The translations under genes and the position numbers were made by a program. DNA of 64,000 bases. Source: Blautia hansenii DSM 20583 (GTDB lineage Bacteria; Bacillota; Clostridia; Lachnospirales; Lachnospiraceae). Position 1 is the stretch's first letter; every line of letters starts with the position of its first letter. Below are positions 36,817 through 46,068 of the stretch, piece by piece. The notes below the pieces were generated by a model. The model was not told where the DNA came from, searched no databases, and worked only from the letters and a program-made list of their open reading frames with translations. The stretch spans positions 318,501 through 382,500 of the forward strand of contig NZ_CP022413.2 of NCBI RefSeq assembly GCF_002222595.2. The letters are read 5' to 3'.

Positions 36817-38181
36817 ATGAAAAATCTTACCTTAAAAAATCTTGCATTGGCTTGTAACGGGACTTATGTAGGCCCCAAGGAAATGGAAGATAAGGAAGTG
36901 ACCTGTATTTTCACAGACAGTCGAAAAGCAGAGGCAGGCGGCTTATTTGTTCCTATTAAGGGTGCGCGAGTAGACGCTCATGATTTTATTGAACAGGTAA
37001 TGGAAAAAGCGGTATTGGCTACTTTATCGGAAAAAGATTTGGGAGAGAAGCCTTTTCCATATATTCTTGTAAAGTCTTCTCTTATAGCGGTGAAGGATAT
37101 TGCAGAATTTTACTTAAAGCAACTTCAGATACCGGTAGTGGGAATTACAGGAAGTGTTGGGAAAACCAGTACAAAAGAGGTCATTGCATCTGTATTGGCA
37201 CAGAAATACAATACATTGAAAACGCAGGGGAATTTCAATAATGAATTGGGTCTTCCACTGACAATCTTCCGTCTTCGTGATGAACATGAAATGGCAGTGT
37301 TAGAGATGGGAATTAGTGATTTTGGCGAGATGCACAGATTAGCAAAAATTGCCAGACCGAATACTTGTGTTATCACTAATATTGGATTATGTCATTTAGA
37401 ATTTTTGAAATCCAGAGATGGAATATTAAAGGCAAAGACAGAGATTTTCGATTATCTTCAGTCAGATGACCATATTATTTTAAATGGTGATGATGATAAG
37501 CTGGTGACTGTTCAGGAAACAAAAGGAATAAAGCCGGTATTTTTTGGTGTAGAAAATCATCAGGGTATTTGGGCAGATGAGATTAAACCGGAAGGGTTAA
37601 AGGGGATTTCCTGCTGTATTCATGCAGGAGAAGAAAGTTTTTCTGTACTCATTCCTGTTCCGGGAAAACATTCTGTTTATAATGCACTTGCAGCAACAGC
37701 AGTTGGTTTGACCTATGGTCTTACCATAGAGGAAATTCGTAAAGGAATTGAAAGCCTTCAGTCTGTAAGCGGCAGATTTCATATTATAGAAGCACCGAAT
37801 TATACAGTTATTGACGACTGCTATAATGCAAATCCAATATCCATGAAAGCATCCTTAGATGTGCTTACCGATGCGCTGGGCAGAAAGGTTGCCATTCTGG
37901 GCGATATGGGAGAACTGGGTGCAGATGAAAGAAAGATGCACAAAGAAGTCGGAAAACATGCGGCAGAAAAAGAGATTGATGTTCTTTTATGTGTGGGAGA
38001 GCTTTCAAAAGATATGGCGGATGCGGCCGGGGAAGTAAATTCTAAGACTCAGGTCAGACATTTTGCAGATAAAGAAGCTTTGATGAAGGAGCTTCCGGAA
38101 CTTCTGGAAAAAGGTGATACTGTACTGGTAAAGGCATCTCATTTTATGGAATTTGGGGAGATTGTGGAAAAATTAAGTTAG
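36817..38181 (+). CDS. murF: UDP-N-acetylmuramoyl-tripeptide--D-alanyl-D-alanine ligase
   Basis: 454 residues, Mur ligase fold. It adds D-Ala-D-Ala to the UDP-MurNAc-tripeptide. The ATP loop is GITGSVGKTSTKEVIASVLA (about residues 109-128); ELGLPLTIFRL and TVIDDCYNANPISMKASLDV are MurF marks. GGAGGAAAGG precedes the ATG. It lies directly after ddl, which makes its substrate. Confidence 0.95.
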   Translation: MKNLTLKNLALACNGTYVGPKEMEDKEVTCIFTDSRKAEAGGLFVPIKGARVDAHDFIEQVMEKAVLATLSEKDLGEKPFPYILVKSSLIAVKDIAEFYLKQLQIPVVGITGSVGKTSTKEVIASVLAQKYNTLKTQGNFNNELGLPLTIFRLRDEHEMAVLEMGISDFGEMHRLAKIARPNTCVITNIGLCHLEFLKSRDGILKAKTEIFDYLQSDDHIILNGDDDKLVTVQETKGIKPVFFGVENHQGIWADEIKPEGLKGISCCIHAGEESFSVLIPVPGKHSVYNALAATAVGLTYGLTIEEIRKGIESLQSVSGRFHIIEAPNYTVIDDCYNANPISMKASLDVLTDALGRKVAILGDMGELGADERKMHKEVGKHAAEKEIDVLLCVGELSKDMADAAGEVNSKTQVRHFADKEALMKELPELLEKGDTVLVKASHFMEFGEIVEKLS

Positions 38182-38305
38182 ACATACGGTATTTTATATC
38201 TATGTGGTAATTCCTTGCGAAGCAGTATACTTTCTGTTATAATTTCGAAAGTGTGCATGGTTAAGGCATCATGTAAAATACTATAACGTAAGGAGGAAAT
38301 GACAC

Positions 38306-39706
38306 ATGCTGAACAACATTTTAAGTGCAGTAAATGATTGGATGTATACGTATCTTTTATTATTTCTGCTGGTAGGAACGGGAATATATTTTACAATAAG
38401 AACACGTTTCGTACAGTTGAGATTATTAAAAGAGTCGTTTCATGTATTAAAGGAAAAAGCAGGAGAAGAAAACGGGAAAAAACAGGTTTCTTCTTTTCAG
38501 GCATTGATGATTTCCACAGCTTCCAGAGTCGGAACAGGAAATATTGCAGGAATTGCCACTGCGATTGCAGCAGGCGGAGCAGGAGCAGTTTTCTGGATGT
38601 GGCTTATGGCAGTCATTGGCGGAGCATCCGCTTTTATTGAAAGTACCTTGGCACAGGTTTATAAAGTGAAGGACAAAGAGGAATTTCGAGGAGGTCCTTC
38701 CTATTATATGGAGAAAGCGCTTGGCAAACGCTGGCTGGGGATTTTATTTTCAGTTCTTTTGATTATTTGCTTTGCTTATGGTTTTAACGGGCTTCAATCC
38801 TTCAATATGTCATCTTCTTTGGAATATTATATTCCGGGTTATAGCGATACGGTTTATCCTATGCTTGTGGGATTGATTTTGGCAGTAGGAACAGCCTTTG
38901 TTATTTTTGGCGGAGTACACAGAATTGGTTTTATCACATCTGTATTAGTACCGATTATGGCAGGTGCTTATCTCCTAATCGGACTTTATACAGTCATTAC
39001 CAATATTACAGAGCTTCCGAAAGTGTTTTCTATGATTTTTTCTCAGGCATTTGATTTCAAGGCATTTGCAGGAGGTATGGCAGGAAGCGCTGTGGTAATC
39101 GGTATTAAAAGAGGTCTTTTTTCCAATGAAGCAGGTATGGGAAGCGCTCCCAATGCTTCTGCAAGCGCATCTGTAAGTCATCCGGCAAAACAGGGAATGG
39201 TACAGGTTTTATCTGTGTTTATTGATACTCTGTTAATATGCTCTGCAACAGCTATGATGCTGTTACTTTCCGGTGTGCAGGGTGAGTCCGGCGTATTAGA
39301 CGGTATTCCTTTTGTGCAGAAGGCTATTTCCGCAAACGTAGGAAATTGGGGCATTCATTTTATCACACTTTCCATTTTTGCCTTTGCATTCAGTAGCTTG
39401 ATTGGAAATTATTATTATGCAGAGTCGAATATTCTGTTTATTAAAAATAATAAAAAATTGTTATTTATTTTCCGTATTACCTGTCTTTTAGCAGTATTTT
39501 TCGGAGCACAGGCAGACTTCTCCATGATGTGGAATATTGCGGACATTACGATGGGATGTATGGCAACCGTAAATATTCTGGTCATTTTGGTTCTTGGAAA
39601 TACGGCGATGAAAGTATTAAAAGATTACGAAAAACAGAAAAAAGAAGGAAAAAATCCTGTTTTTAAAGCAAAAGATGTGGGAATAGAGAACACGGAGTGC
39701 TGGTAA
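38306..39706 (+). CDS. Sodium:alanine/glycine symporter (AGCS family)
   Basis: 466 residues with about eleven membrane helices. Signature stretches: GTGIYFTIRTRFVQLR, SRVGTGNIAGIATAIAAGG, GIKRGLFSNEAGMGSAPNAS and FALSIFAFAFSSLIGNYYYA-like text near the C-terminus. It takes up alanine or glycine with sodium. Nearby D-Ala-D-Ala ligase and murF make alanine supply for wall synthesis a natural link, though this is inference. GGAGG precedes the ATG; a strong terminator follows. Confidence 0.92.
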   Translation: MLNNILSAVNDWMYTYLLLFLLVGTGIYFTIRTRFVQLRLLKESFHVLKEKAGEENGKKQVSSFQALMISTASRVGTGNIAGIATAIAAGGAGAVFWMWLMAVIGGASAFIESTLAQVYKVKDKEEFRGGPSYYMEKALGKRWLGILFSVLLIICFAYGFNGLQSFNMSSSLEYYIPGYSDTVYPMLVGLILAVGTAFVIFGGVHRIGFITSVLVPIMAGAYLLIGLYTVITNITELPKVFSMIFSQAFDFKAFAGGMAGSAVVIGIKRGLFSNEAGMGSAPNASASASVSHPAKQGMVQVLSVFIDTLLICSATAMMLLLSGVQGESGVLDGIPFVQKAISANVGNWGIHFITLSIFAFAFSSLIGNYYYAESNILFIKNNKKLLFIFRITCLLAVFFGAQADFSMMWNIADITMGCMATVNILVILVLGNTAMKVLKDYEKQKKEGKNPVFKAKDVGIENTECW

Positions 39707-39722
39707 AGTAAGTCGATACTGA

Positions 39723-39772
39723 AAAAGGTATACATTTGATGCAAATTAAGCGTTCAATGTATACCTTTTTTA
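39723..39772. terminator. Terminator between the symporter and plsC genes
   Basis: Near-perfect stem, AAAGGTATACATTTGA with TCAATGTATACCTTT, followed by a T-run on the plus strand and A-rich sequence on the other side. It serves two convergent genes. Confidence 0.85.
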
Positions 39773-39782
39773 GTAGAGTTTT

Positions 39783-40523
39783 TTAAACTAAATCGTGATT
39801 TTTTTCTAACATTTCTAAAATAACTTTCTGTGTATACGCCCCTAGATGCTTTTTATCTTCCTTTTCTAATTGGTCAGGATAAATGGGAGCGCCATATTCA
39901 ACTACTACCTTGCAAGGCTTGATTTTTGGAAAATGTGCTTCAAAAATTTCAGCAGAGTTGCTGATTGCAATGGGAATAATCGGGCATCCTGCCTTTGTGG
40001 CGATTTTAAAGCTGCCTTCGTGGAAAGGAAGCATTTCCAGTTCGTTTTCTCCCTTATTTCTTGTACCTTCAGGGAAAATACAAATAGAAATTCCGCTTTT
40101 CACTTTATCAATGGCAGTTAAAATAGTTTTCATTCCGGCTTTAATATCCTGTCTGTCTAAGAACAGGCAATGAAGATAACGCATCCATGTAGAAAGCAGA
40201 GGGATTGGCTCCATTTCTTTTTTGGCAATATAGCCGGTTAAATCAGGGCATAAAGTGTAAGTCAGCAGAATATCAAAAAAACTTCTGTGGTTTCCGATAT
40301 ACAGTACAGCCTGATTGGTAGGAACATTTTCATGGCCGATAATAGTGATTTTTGCACCGGTAACCTTCAGAACAAATTTGAAAACTGTTTGAATAATACG
40401 CAGGGAGCTGATATCCTTTGCTCGTTTGTTGAACTTCCCTACAATCCATTCCACAATAAGAATAGGAATAGACAGAATTAAGTATCCGATAACGCAGATA
40501 CATACAATAAGAAATCGAAACAT
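39783..40523 (-). CDS. plsC: 1-acyl-sn-glycerol-3-phosphate acyltransferase
   Basis: 246 residues. N-terminal membrane helix (FLIVCICVIGYLILSIPILIV), then the acyltransferase motifs NHRSFFD (HX4D) and FPEGTRNK, with CPIIPIAISNS as the fourth block. It makes phosphatidic acid from lysophosphatidic acid at the membrane. Length is normal for the family. Single gene, convergent with the symporter. Confidence 0.93.
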   Translation of the reverse strand: MFRFLIVCICVIGYLILSIPILIVEWIVGKFNKRAKDISSLRIIQTVFKFVLKVTGAKITIIGHENVPTNQAVLYIGNHRSFFDILLTYTLCPDLTGYIAKKEMEPIPLLSTWMRYLHCLFLDRQDIKAGMKTILTAIDKVKSGISICIFPEGTRNKGENELEMLPFHEGSFKIATKAGCPIIPIAISNSAEIFEAHFPKIKPCKVVVEYGAPIYPDQLEKEDKKHLGAYTQKVILEMLEKNHDLV

Positions 40524-40686
40524 AATAAATAACCTTTCTTTCTTTTGAATAATTAATTGTGCAGGCCCAACCTATCTAATAAAGTATAATGAAATCATCT
40601 CTAATATGCAAGGATTAGTACGCATATTTCAGAAAAAATTCGCATACATTTAGGATAAGACTGGCAAAGTGAAGGTGGCGTAAGAT

Positions 40687-41097
40687 GTGAAAAAAGGAAC
40701 AGCCATAATCCTGCTTTTGACAGTGATATCCTGCTTTTTATGTGGCTGCAGCATTGAAAAAGTAAGGGCAATGGACGGTGTAAAACCGGAGTATACCGTT
40801 ATGAAAGAGGAAGATTATCCTGAAAAAGTAAAAGAATTGATAGGTGAGAATAAGGCAAAGGAATTTCAGATGACTTATCAGGATGCAGGATATCTTTACC
40901 TCATGAAAGGATATGGAGAACAGAAAACAGGAGGGTACAGCATACAAATTGAAGATTTATCCCTGTGGGATAATGCAATTCATTTACAGACGACGTTGCT
41001 TGGTCCGCAGGATGGCGAAGAACTGAAGGAGGAAGCATCTTATCCCTGTCTGGTGATTAAGATGAAATATCGGGAAGAGCCGGTTATTTTTGAATAG
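40687..41097 (+). CDS. Small unknown lipoprotein
   Basis: 136 residues from a GTG start (the first codons read KKGTAIILLLTVISCFLCGC, with lipobox Cys at residue 21). The mature part is short and acidic, with YTVMKEEDYPEKVKELIGEN and YLYLMKGYGEQKTGGYSIQI, the latter resembling the PrcB C-terminal fold of protease-complex accessory lipoproteins. It ends 15 bases before the SPOCS-LysM gene and looks co-transcribed with it. No closer identification. Confidence 0.65.
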   Translation: MKKGTAIILLLTVISCFLCGCSIEKVRAMDGVKPEYTVMKEEDYPEKVKELIGENKAKEFQMTYQDAGYLYLMKGYGEQKTGGYSIQIEDLSLWDNAIHLQTTLLGPQDGEELKEEASYPCLVIKMKYREEPVIFE

Positions 41098-41112
41098 AAA
41101 AGGGGTAGTGGT

Positions 41113-42672
41113 GTGGAACTGGTAACAAAAAATATGTATATGCTTCAAAAAAAGTGCGAGGCAGTTAATCAGATTACTTTTGATGAGGATTTAAACGTTC
41201 CTGATGTAAAGCCGGATATCGGGCGCATGATACAGAAAAAGGGCGATATCCAGTTAGAGGATATTCAGATAAGCGAGGGGCGTGCATATATTACAGGGGC
41301 GCTGGTAGTGAGTCTTTTATACGTCAGCGACAATGAAGAAAGACGCCTTCAAAGCCTTATGGGAACATTGCGTATTGGAGAGACTCTAAACTTAGAGGGG
41401 CTGGAAAGCGGAGATAAAGTACAGTTAAAATGGGATATCGAGGATTTGAGCGTTCAGCTTATAAATTCCAGAAAATTGAATATAAAGGCATTAGTGACTT
41501 TTACAGCTTACGTGGAGGAAAGTAAAGAGTTGGAGCTGCCCGTTGCCGTGGAAGATGATGAAATTTCCCAGAAAAAAGAGGATATTTCTATTCTCGGTAC
41601 TGTGATACATAAAAAAGACACCATGCGTGTAAAAGAGGATATTTCTCTAAGCTCTAACAAACCGGATATTTATGAACTGCTTTGGAATACCGTAGAGGTA
41701 AGAGGGTTGGATATTCGTGCGGAAAACGATAAAATTGCAGTAAAGGGAGAGCTGTTTGTCTTTGCTCTTTACAGCGGAAATGATGATAATAATTCCCTGC
41801 AATGGCTGGAGCATTCTGTTCCCTTTTATCAGGAGCTGGAGTGTGTGGGCTGCACACAGGAAATGATACCCAATGTGGAAATTTCCATGCCCCAAGGTGA
41901 TTTAAAGGTGAAACAGGATGAAGACGGAGAAGAGCGTGTCATTGGCGTGGACGTTGTTTTGGAGCTGGAACTGAAAATTTATGAGGAAGAGGAATTATCT
42001 CTTCTCATGGATGTATACACGCCGTTAAAAGAGTGTGAGGCAGTCAGGGAAAATCAGGTATTGGAAAGTCTGCTGGTGAAAAATTTTTCAAAGTGCAAGG
42101 TGAATGACAGGATTAAAATAGAAAACAGTCACGGAAAAATTTTGCAGATTTGTCACAGCGACGGAAATGTAAAAGTAGACAGCAGCAGAATTGTAGAAAA
42201 CGGAATTGAGGTGGAGGGCGTTGTCCAAATTCGGATTTTATATATTATCGGGGATGATGATATGCCGTTTTATTCCATGGAAACCATGATACCCTTCCGG
42301 CATATAATCGAGGCAGAGCAGATTACAGAAAATTGTGTTTATTATATGCGAGCGGACTTAGAGCAATTGTCCACGACCATGATTGACAGCGATGAAATCG
42401 AGGCCAAAATCGTGATTAACTTAAATGCGCTGGTAATGAAGCAGAGAGAAACAGGAATTATCCAAAATATTGAAGAAAGAGAGCTGGACAGGGAAAAACT
42501 GCGTAATATGCCGGGAATTGTAGGATATCAGGTGCAGCCGCAGGATACCCTTTGGGATATTGCAAAGCGGTTTTATACGACCATTGATACAATTTTAGAA
42601 TTGAATGAAATGGAAAATGAAACAATCAAACCGTATGACACCTTAGTGCTTATGAAAAAAGTAGAAAAATAA
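41113..42672 (+). CDS. SPOCS (DUF3794) domain protein with C-terminal LysM
   Basis: 519 residues from a GTG start. Repeated beta-rich SPOCS domains (FDEDLNVPDVKPDIGRMIQK; later KEDISLSSNKPDIYELLWNT) fill most of the protein; about residues 470-519 form a LysM module, GYQVQPQDTLWDIAKRFYTT. Proteins with this layout are linked to spore-coat morphogenesis, LysM serving to attach to spore cortex peptidoglycan. No signal peptide, which fits assembly from the mother-cell side. It precedes ispE by 155 bases with a terminator between. Confidence 0.85.
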   Translation: MELVTKNMYMLQKKCEAVNQITFDEDLNVPDVKPDIGRMIQKKGDIQLEDIQISEGRAYITGALVVSLLYVSDNEERRLQSLMGTLRIGETLNLEGLESGDKVQLKWDIEDLSVQLINSRKLNIKALVTFTAYVEESKELELPVAVEDDEISQKKEDISILGTVIHKKDTMRVKEDISLSSNKPDIYELLWNTVEVRGLDIRAENDKIAVKGELFVFALYSGNDDNNSLQWLEHSVPFYQELECVGCTQEMIPNVEISMPQGDLKVKQDEDGEERVIGVDVVLELELKIYEEEELSLLMDVYTPLKECEAVRENQVLESLLVKNFSKCKVNDRIKIENSHGKILQICHSDGNVKVDSSRIVENGIEVEGVVQIRILYIIGDDDMPFYSMETMIPFRHIIEAEQITENCVYYMRADLEQLSTTMIDSDEIEAKIVINLNALVMKQRETGIIQNIEERELDREKLRNMPGIVGYQVQPQDTLWDIAKRFYTTIDTILELNEMENETIKPYDTLVLMKKVEK

Positions 42673-42685
42673 AATATTTTCAGTA

Positions 42686-42717
42686 AGAGGAGCGGTTTCG
42701 TGTAAACGGCTCCTTTA
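42686..42717 (+). terminator. Terminator after the SPOCS-LysM gene
   Basis: Stem AGGAGC-GTTT with AAAC-GCTCCT followed by TTTAAAAA. Confidence 0.65.
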
Positions 42718-42827
42718 AAAATAGGAGGAAATTGTTTGGCTATCTTGCCAGTTGAAAAAAAATATGTTTTCATATAGAATAGAATGTACTAAAAGGAATA
42801 CAATATACAAAAGTCGGAGGAGAAGCC

Positions 42828-43700
42828 ATGAGATTAAGAGCGTTGGCAAAAATCAATCTTGGTTTAGATGTTCTGCGTAAAAGAGAAGACGGATATCATG
42901 AATTGCGCATGATTATGCAGACAATTAATATGTACGACCAATTAGATATAGAAATCAGTAAAACACCGGGAATTAAAATTACTACCAATCTGCCTTTCAT
43001 ACCGGTAAATGAAAGCAATCTGGTATATAAAGCGGCGAAACTTTTGATGGATGAATTTCAAGTAGAGCAGGGAATTACCGTAGATTTGCAGAAATTTATT
43101 CCTGTGGCGGCAGGCATGGCAGGCGGAAGCTCTGATGCGGCAGCAACCATGATTGGAGTAAATCGTTTGTTTGGATTGGGACTTTCTGTAAAAGAGCTGA
43201 TGGAAAGAGGCGTGAAAATCGGTGCAGACGTGCCATATTGTCTTTTAAGAGGAACTGCGTTGGCAGAGGGAATTGGAGACAAGCTCCGTGCCCTTCCTGC
43301 GTGTCCGGATTGTTATGTGCTTATCGGAAAGCCGGCAATCAGCGTGTCTACAAAGTTTGTCTATGAAAATCTTCATGCCAATGAATTAGAGTATCATCCT
43401 GAAATTGATAAAATGCTGGATGCAATTCAGTGGCATAATTTGAATAAGATTGCAGACTGCATGGGAAATGTATTAGAAACGGTTACAATTCCTCATTATC
43501 CGGTTATTCAGAAAATTAAAGATCACATGAAAGAACATGGGGCATTAAATGCTATGATGAGCGGCAGCGGCCCTACGGTATTCGGATTATTTGATGATAA
43601 AGCAACGGCGGAAAACGCCTGTGAAGCGCTGCGGGAAAGCCGTCTGGCAAGAACCGTTTTTTTGACAACAGTATTTAACAATGGCGGAAGGAGAAAATAG
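42828..43700 (+). CDS. ispE: 4-diphosphocytidyl-2-C-methyl-D-erythritol kinase
   Basis: 290 residues, GHMP kinase of the MEP isoprenoid pathway. N-terminal LRALAKINLGLDVLRKREDG, the phosphate loop FIPVAAGMAGGSSDAAATMI, and C-terminal AMMSGSGPTVFGLFDD are the standard three blocks. The product feeds isoprenoids for undecaprenol, thus the wall. GGAGGAG precedes the ATG. Five bases ahead of gntR. Confidence 0.96.
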   Translation: MRLRALAKINLGLDVLRKREDGYHELRMIMQTINMYDQLDIEISKTPGIKITTNLPFIPVNESNLVYKAAKLLMDEFQVEQGITVDLQKFIPVAAGMAGGSSDAAATMIGVNRLFGLGLSVKELMERGVKIGADVPYCLLRGTALAEGIGDKLRALPACPDCYVLIGKPAISVSTKFVYENLHANELEYHPEIDKMLDAIQWHNLNKIADCMGNVLETVTIPHYPVIQKIKDHMKEHGALNAMMSGSGPTVFGLFDDKATAENACEALRESRLARTVFLTTVFNNGGRRK

Positions 43701-43705
43701 CAGGA

Positions 43706-44371
43706 ATGGATTTGGAAATGAATATGGACGACTACCTTCCTTTAAGGGATGTGGTTTTTAATACATTGAGAAGGGCGATTTTGAAGGGAGAACTAAAACC
43801 GGGAGAACGTCTGATGGAAATTGCTCTGGCAGACAAGCTGGGAGTCAGCCGTACTCCTATCAGAGAAGCAATCCGTAAGCTGGAGCTGGAAGGACTTGTT
43901 GTGATGGCTCCCAGAAAGGGTGCAAAAGTTGCTTCCATTACAGAGAGAGACTTAAATGATGTGCTGGAGGTCAGAAAAGGAATGGAGGTTTTAGCCATTT
44001 CCCTTGCCTGTGAGAGAATTACAAAGGAAGAAATGGAACATCTGGAAAAAATTGAAGCACATTTTCAAACGCTTATTGAGTCTGATAATTTAACAGAACT
44101 GGCAGAAGTAGATGTGGAATTTCATGACACTATTTATCAGGCAACCAATAATAAACGTCTGGTACAGCTTTTAAATAATTTAAGAGAGCAGATGTATCGT
44201 TATCGTATGGAATATTTAAAAGATATTGCTGTGCGCCGTACATTGGCAGAAGAACATAAATCTATTTGTGAGGCTCTGAGAGTAAGAGATGAAAAAAAGG
44301 CTTTAAGCTATGTACAACTTCATATTGATAATCAGCAAAAAGCAATTATTCGTAGTTTAAATCAAGAATAA
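43706..44371 (+). CDS. GntR-family regulator, FadR/FCD subgroup
   Basis: 221 residues. N-terminal winged helix (DVVFNTLRRAILKGELKPGE, then RLMEIALADKLGVSRTPIRE) followed by an FCD ligand domain of about 145 residues: RDLNDVLEVRKGMEVLAISL, DVEFHDTIYQATNNKRL and EEHKSICEALRVRD, whose Asp and His residues typically bind metal and an organic acid. It starts five bases after ispE and is followed by a terminator. The effector is unknown. Confidence 0.9.
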   Translation: MDLEMNMDDYLPLRDVVFNTLRRAILKGELKPGERLMEIALADKLGVSRTPIREAIRKLELEGLVVMAPRKGAKVASITERDLNDVLEVRKGMEVLAISLACERITKEEMEHLEKIEAHFQTLIESDNLTELAEVDVEFHDTIYQATNNKRLVQLLNNLREQMYRYRMEYLKDIAVRRTLAEEHKSICEALRVRDEKKALSYVQLHIDNQQKAIIRSLNQE

Positions 44372-44393
44372 AAGAGAATATGGGTGAGATAAT

Positions 44394-44436
44394 AAAAGGA
44401 GATGTTGCATGAAATTTATGTGACAACTCCTTTTTA
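44394..44436 (+). terminator. Terminator after gntR
   Basis: Stem AAAAGGAG-TGT with ACA-CTCCTTTT and a T-run. Confidence 0.75.
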
Positions 44437-44570
44437 TTGTACAAACACGGCTTCCAAAACATCACTATGCTCAAAAAACTGCGAAAATGTTCCTAATCAT
44501 TTGCCATTGAAATACGGAGCTGTGTTCATCACTGTTCATTCAGCTTTAAAACTATTTTGAGGAGAAAATT

Positions 44571-46067
44571 ATGAACAACACAATCTCAACACATATTGAT
44601 GAAAACGAAGAATACGTAAGAAAACGCTTGCAAAACTGTGATGACTGTATTATTCGTCCCATGCTTTTAGGGGAAGGTAAGAAGATACGCTGTCTGGTCG
44701 TCTACATCGAAGTTGCCGTAAGCAATATGGTGCTGGAGGATTCTGTAATTGGTAAGCTGGTAAATCATATATGGGAGATGCCGGGGGATGAGCTGATTGA
44801 ATTTGTCAAAGATAATGGAATGGGAATTTCTGATGTACAGCCGTTAGAAAATATGGATAAAGCATTTGCTTCTATGTTGGCAGGGAATGCTATATTTTTT
44901 ATAGATGGTTATAATAAGGCAATTAAAATTGGAAGTAAGGGGTATCCCAATCTTAGTGTTTCAGAATCCAGCAGAGAAAAAGTGCTTCGTGGTTCAAAAG
45001 AGGGATTTACTGATGCGGTAAAAACAAATGCCGCATTAGTGCGAAAGAGAATTCGAGATACAAGATTGAAAGTAAAGCAGAAAACACTGGGAGAGAGAAG
45101 TCAGACTTTGGTGCAGCTTCTATATATGGAGGATTTAGTTCGGCCGGAGCTTTTGTCAGACATTGAAGAACGTTTGGCATCTTTTGTGATTGACGGGATT
45201 TTAGATACCGGAGCTATTGAACAGCTTACAGAGAAGCATTGGCTTTCGCCTTTTCCTCAGTTTCAGACTACAGAGAGACCGGATAAGTGTGCGGCAGAAA
45301 TCCTAAATGGCAGAATTTTACTGCTGTGTGATCATTCTCCTACAGGGATTTTGCTTCCGGCAGTTTTAAATGATTTTTTACAGGTGAGTGAGGATAATTA
45401 CAATCATTTTGAAATCGTAAGTTTTCAGCGTCTTATTCGCTATTTTGCTTTGTTTTTAACGTTACTGTTTTCCGGAACATATCTTGCGGTTACCAATTTC
45501 CATACGCAGGTATTGCCTACCAATCTGATTTTATCTTTTTCCGAGGCGCGACAAGGTGTTCCCTTTCCGGCTCTTTTGGAAGTATTGTTTATGGAAATTG
45601 CCTTTGAAACCATTCGGGAGGCAGGCGTGCGTATGCCGGGACCGCTGGGAGGAACCATAGGTATTGTAGGAGGTTTGATTGTGGGGCAGGCAGCAGTAGA
45701 GGCGAATTTGGTAAGCCCTATTGTGGTGGTAGTAGTTGCTGTGACAGCTCTGTGTTCACTGGCAATTCCAAATCAGGAGTTTTCAGCGCCTTTTCGGATG
45801 TTGAAATTCGGTTTTATTTTTCTGGGAGGAACTTTGGGGGTGTTTGGAATTTTGCTAGGACTTTATCTGGTTATCAGTCATCTGGCAGGATTAAAGAGTT
45901 TCGGAATTCCTTATCTCACTCCTTTTGCAGCTCAAAATCAGACAGGGTACAGAGGAGAGCAGGACGGAACGGTTCGTGCTCCTTTTCGCTTTCTTACTAA
46001 AAGACCTCTGTATGCAAGGCGCGAGGAACAGGTAAAACTCCGAACAAAGAAGAAAGGAGGGGTATGA
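44571..46067 (+). CDS. gerAA: Spore germination receptor subunit A (GerAA family)
   Basis: 498 residues. The soluble N-terminal half (about 1-275) is followed by membrane helices (RYFALFLTLLFSGTYLAVT, VVVVVVAVTALCSLAIPN, FLGGTLGVFGILLGLYLVIS), with GVRMPGPLGGTIGIVGGLIVGQAAVEANL and NQEFSAPFRMLKFGF as GerA marks. It is the large subunit of a nutrient germinant receptor in the spore inner membrane. GGAGAAAA precedes the ATG. Two bases after its stop the permease gene starts, so the subunits are co-translated. Which germinant is sensed cannot be told. Confidence 0.93.
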   Translation: MNNTISTHIDENEEYVRKRLQNCDDCIIRPMLLGEGKKIRCLVVYIEVAVSNMVLEDSVIGKLVNHIWEMPGDELIEFVKDNGMGISDVQPLENMDKAFASMLAGNAIFFIDGYNKAIKIGSKGYPNLSVSESSREKVLRGSKEGFTDAVKTNAALVRKRIRDTRLKVKQKTLGERSQTLVQLLYMEDLVRPELLSDIEERLASFVIDGILDTGAIEQLTEKHWLSPFPQFQTTERPDKCAAEILNGRILLLCDHSPTGILLPAVLNDFLQVSEDNYNHFEIVSFQRLIRYFALFLTLLFSGTYLAVTNFHTQVLPTNLILSFSEARQGVPFPALLEVLFMEIAFETIREAGVRMPGPLGGTIGIVGGLIVGQAAVEANLVSPIVVVVVAVTALCSLAIPNQEFSAPFRMLKFGFIFLGGTLGVFGILLGLYLVISHLAGLKSFGIPYLTPFAAQNQTGYRGEQDGTVRAPFRFLTKRPLYARREEQVKLRTKKKGGV

Positions 46068-46068
46068 T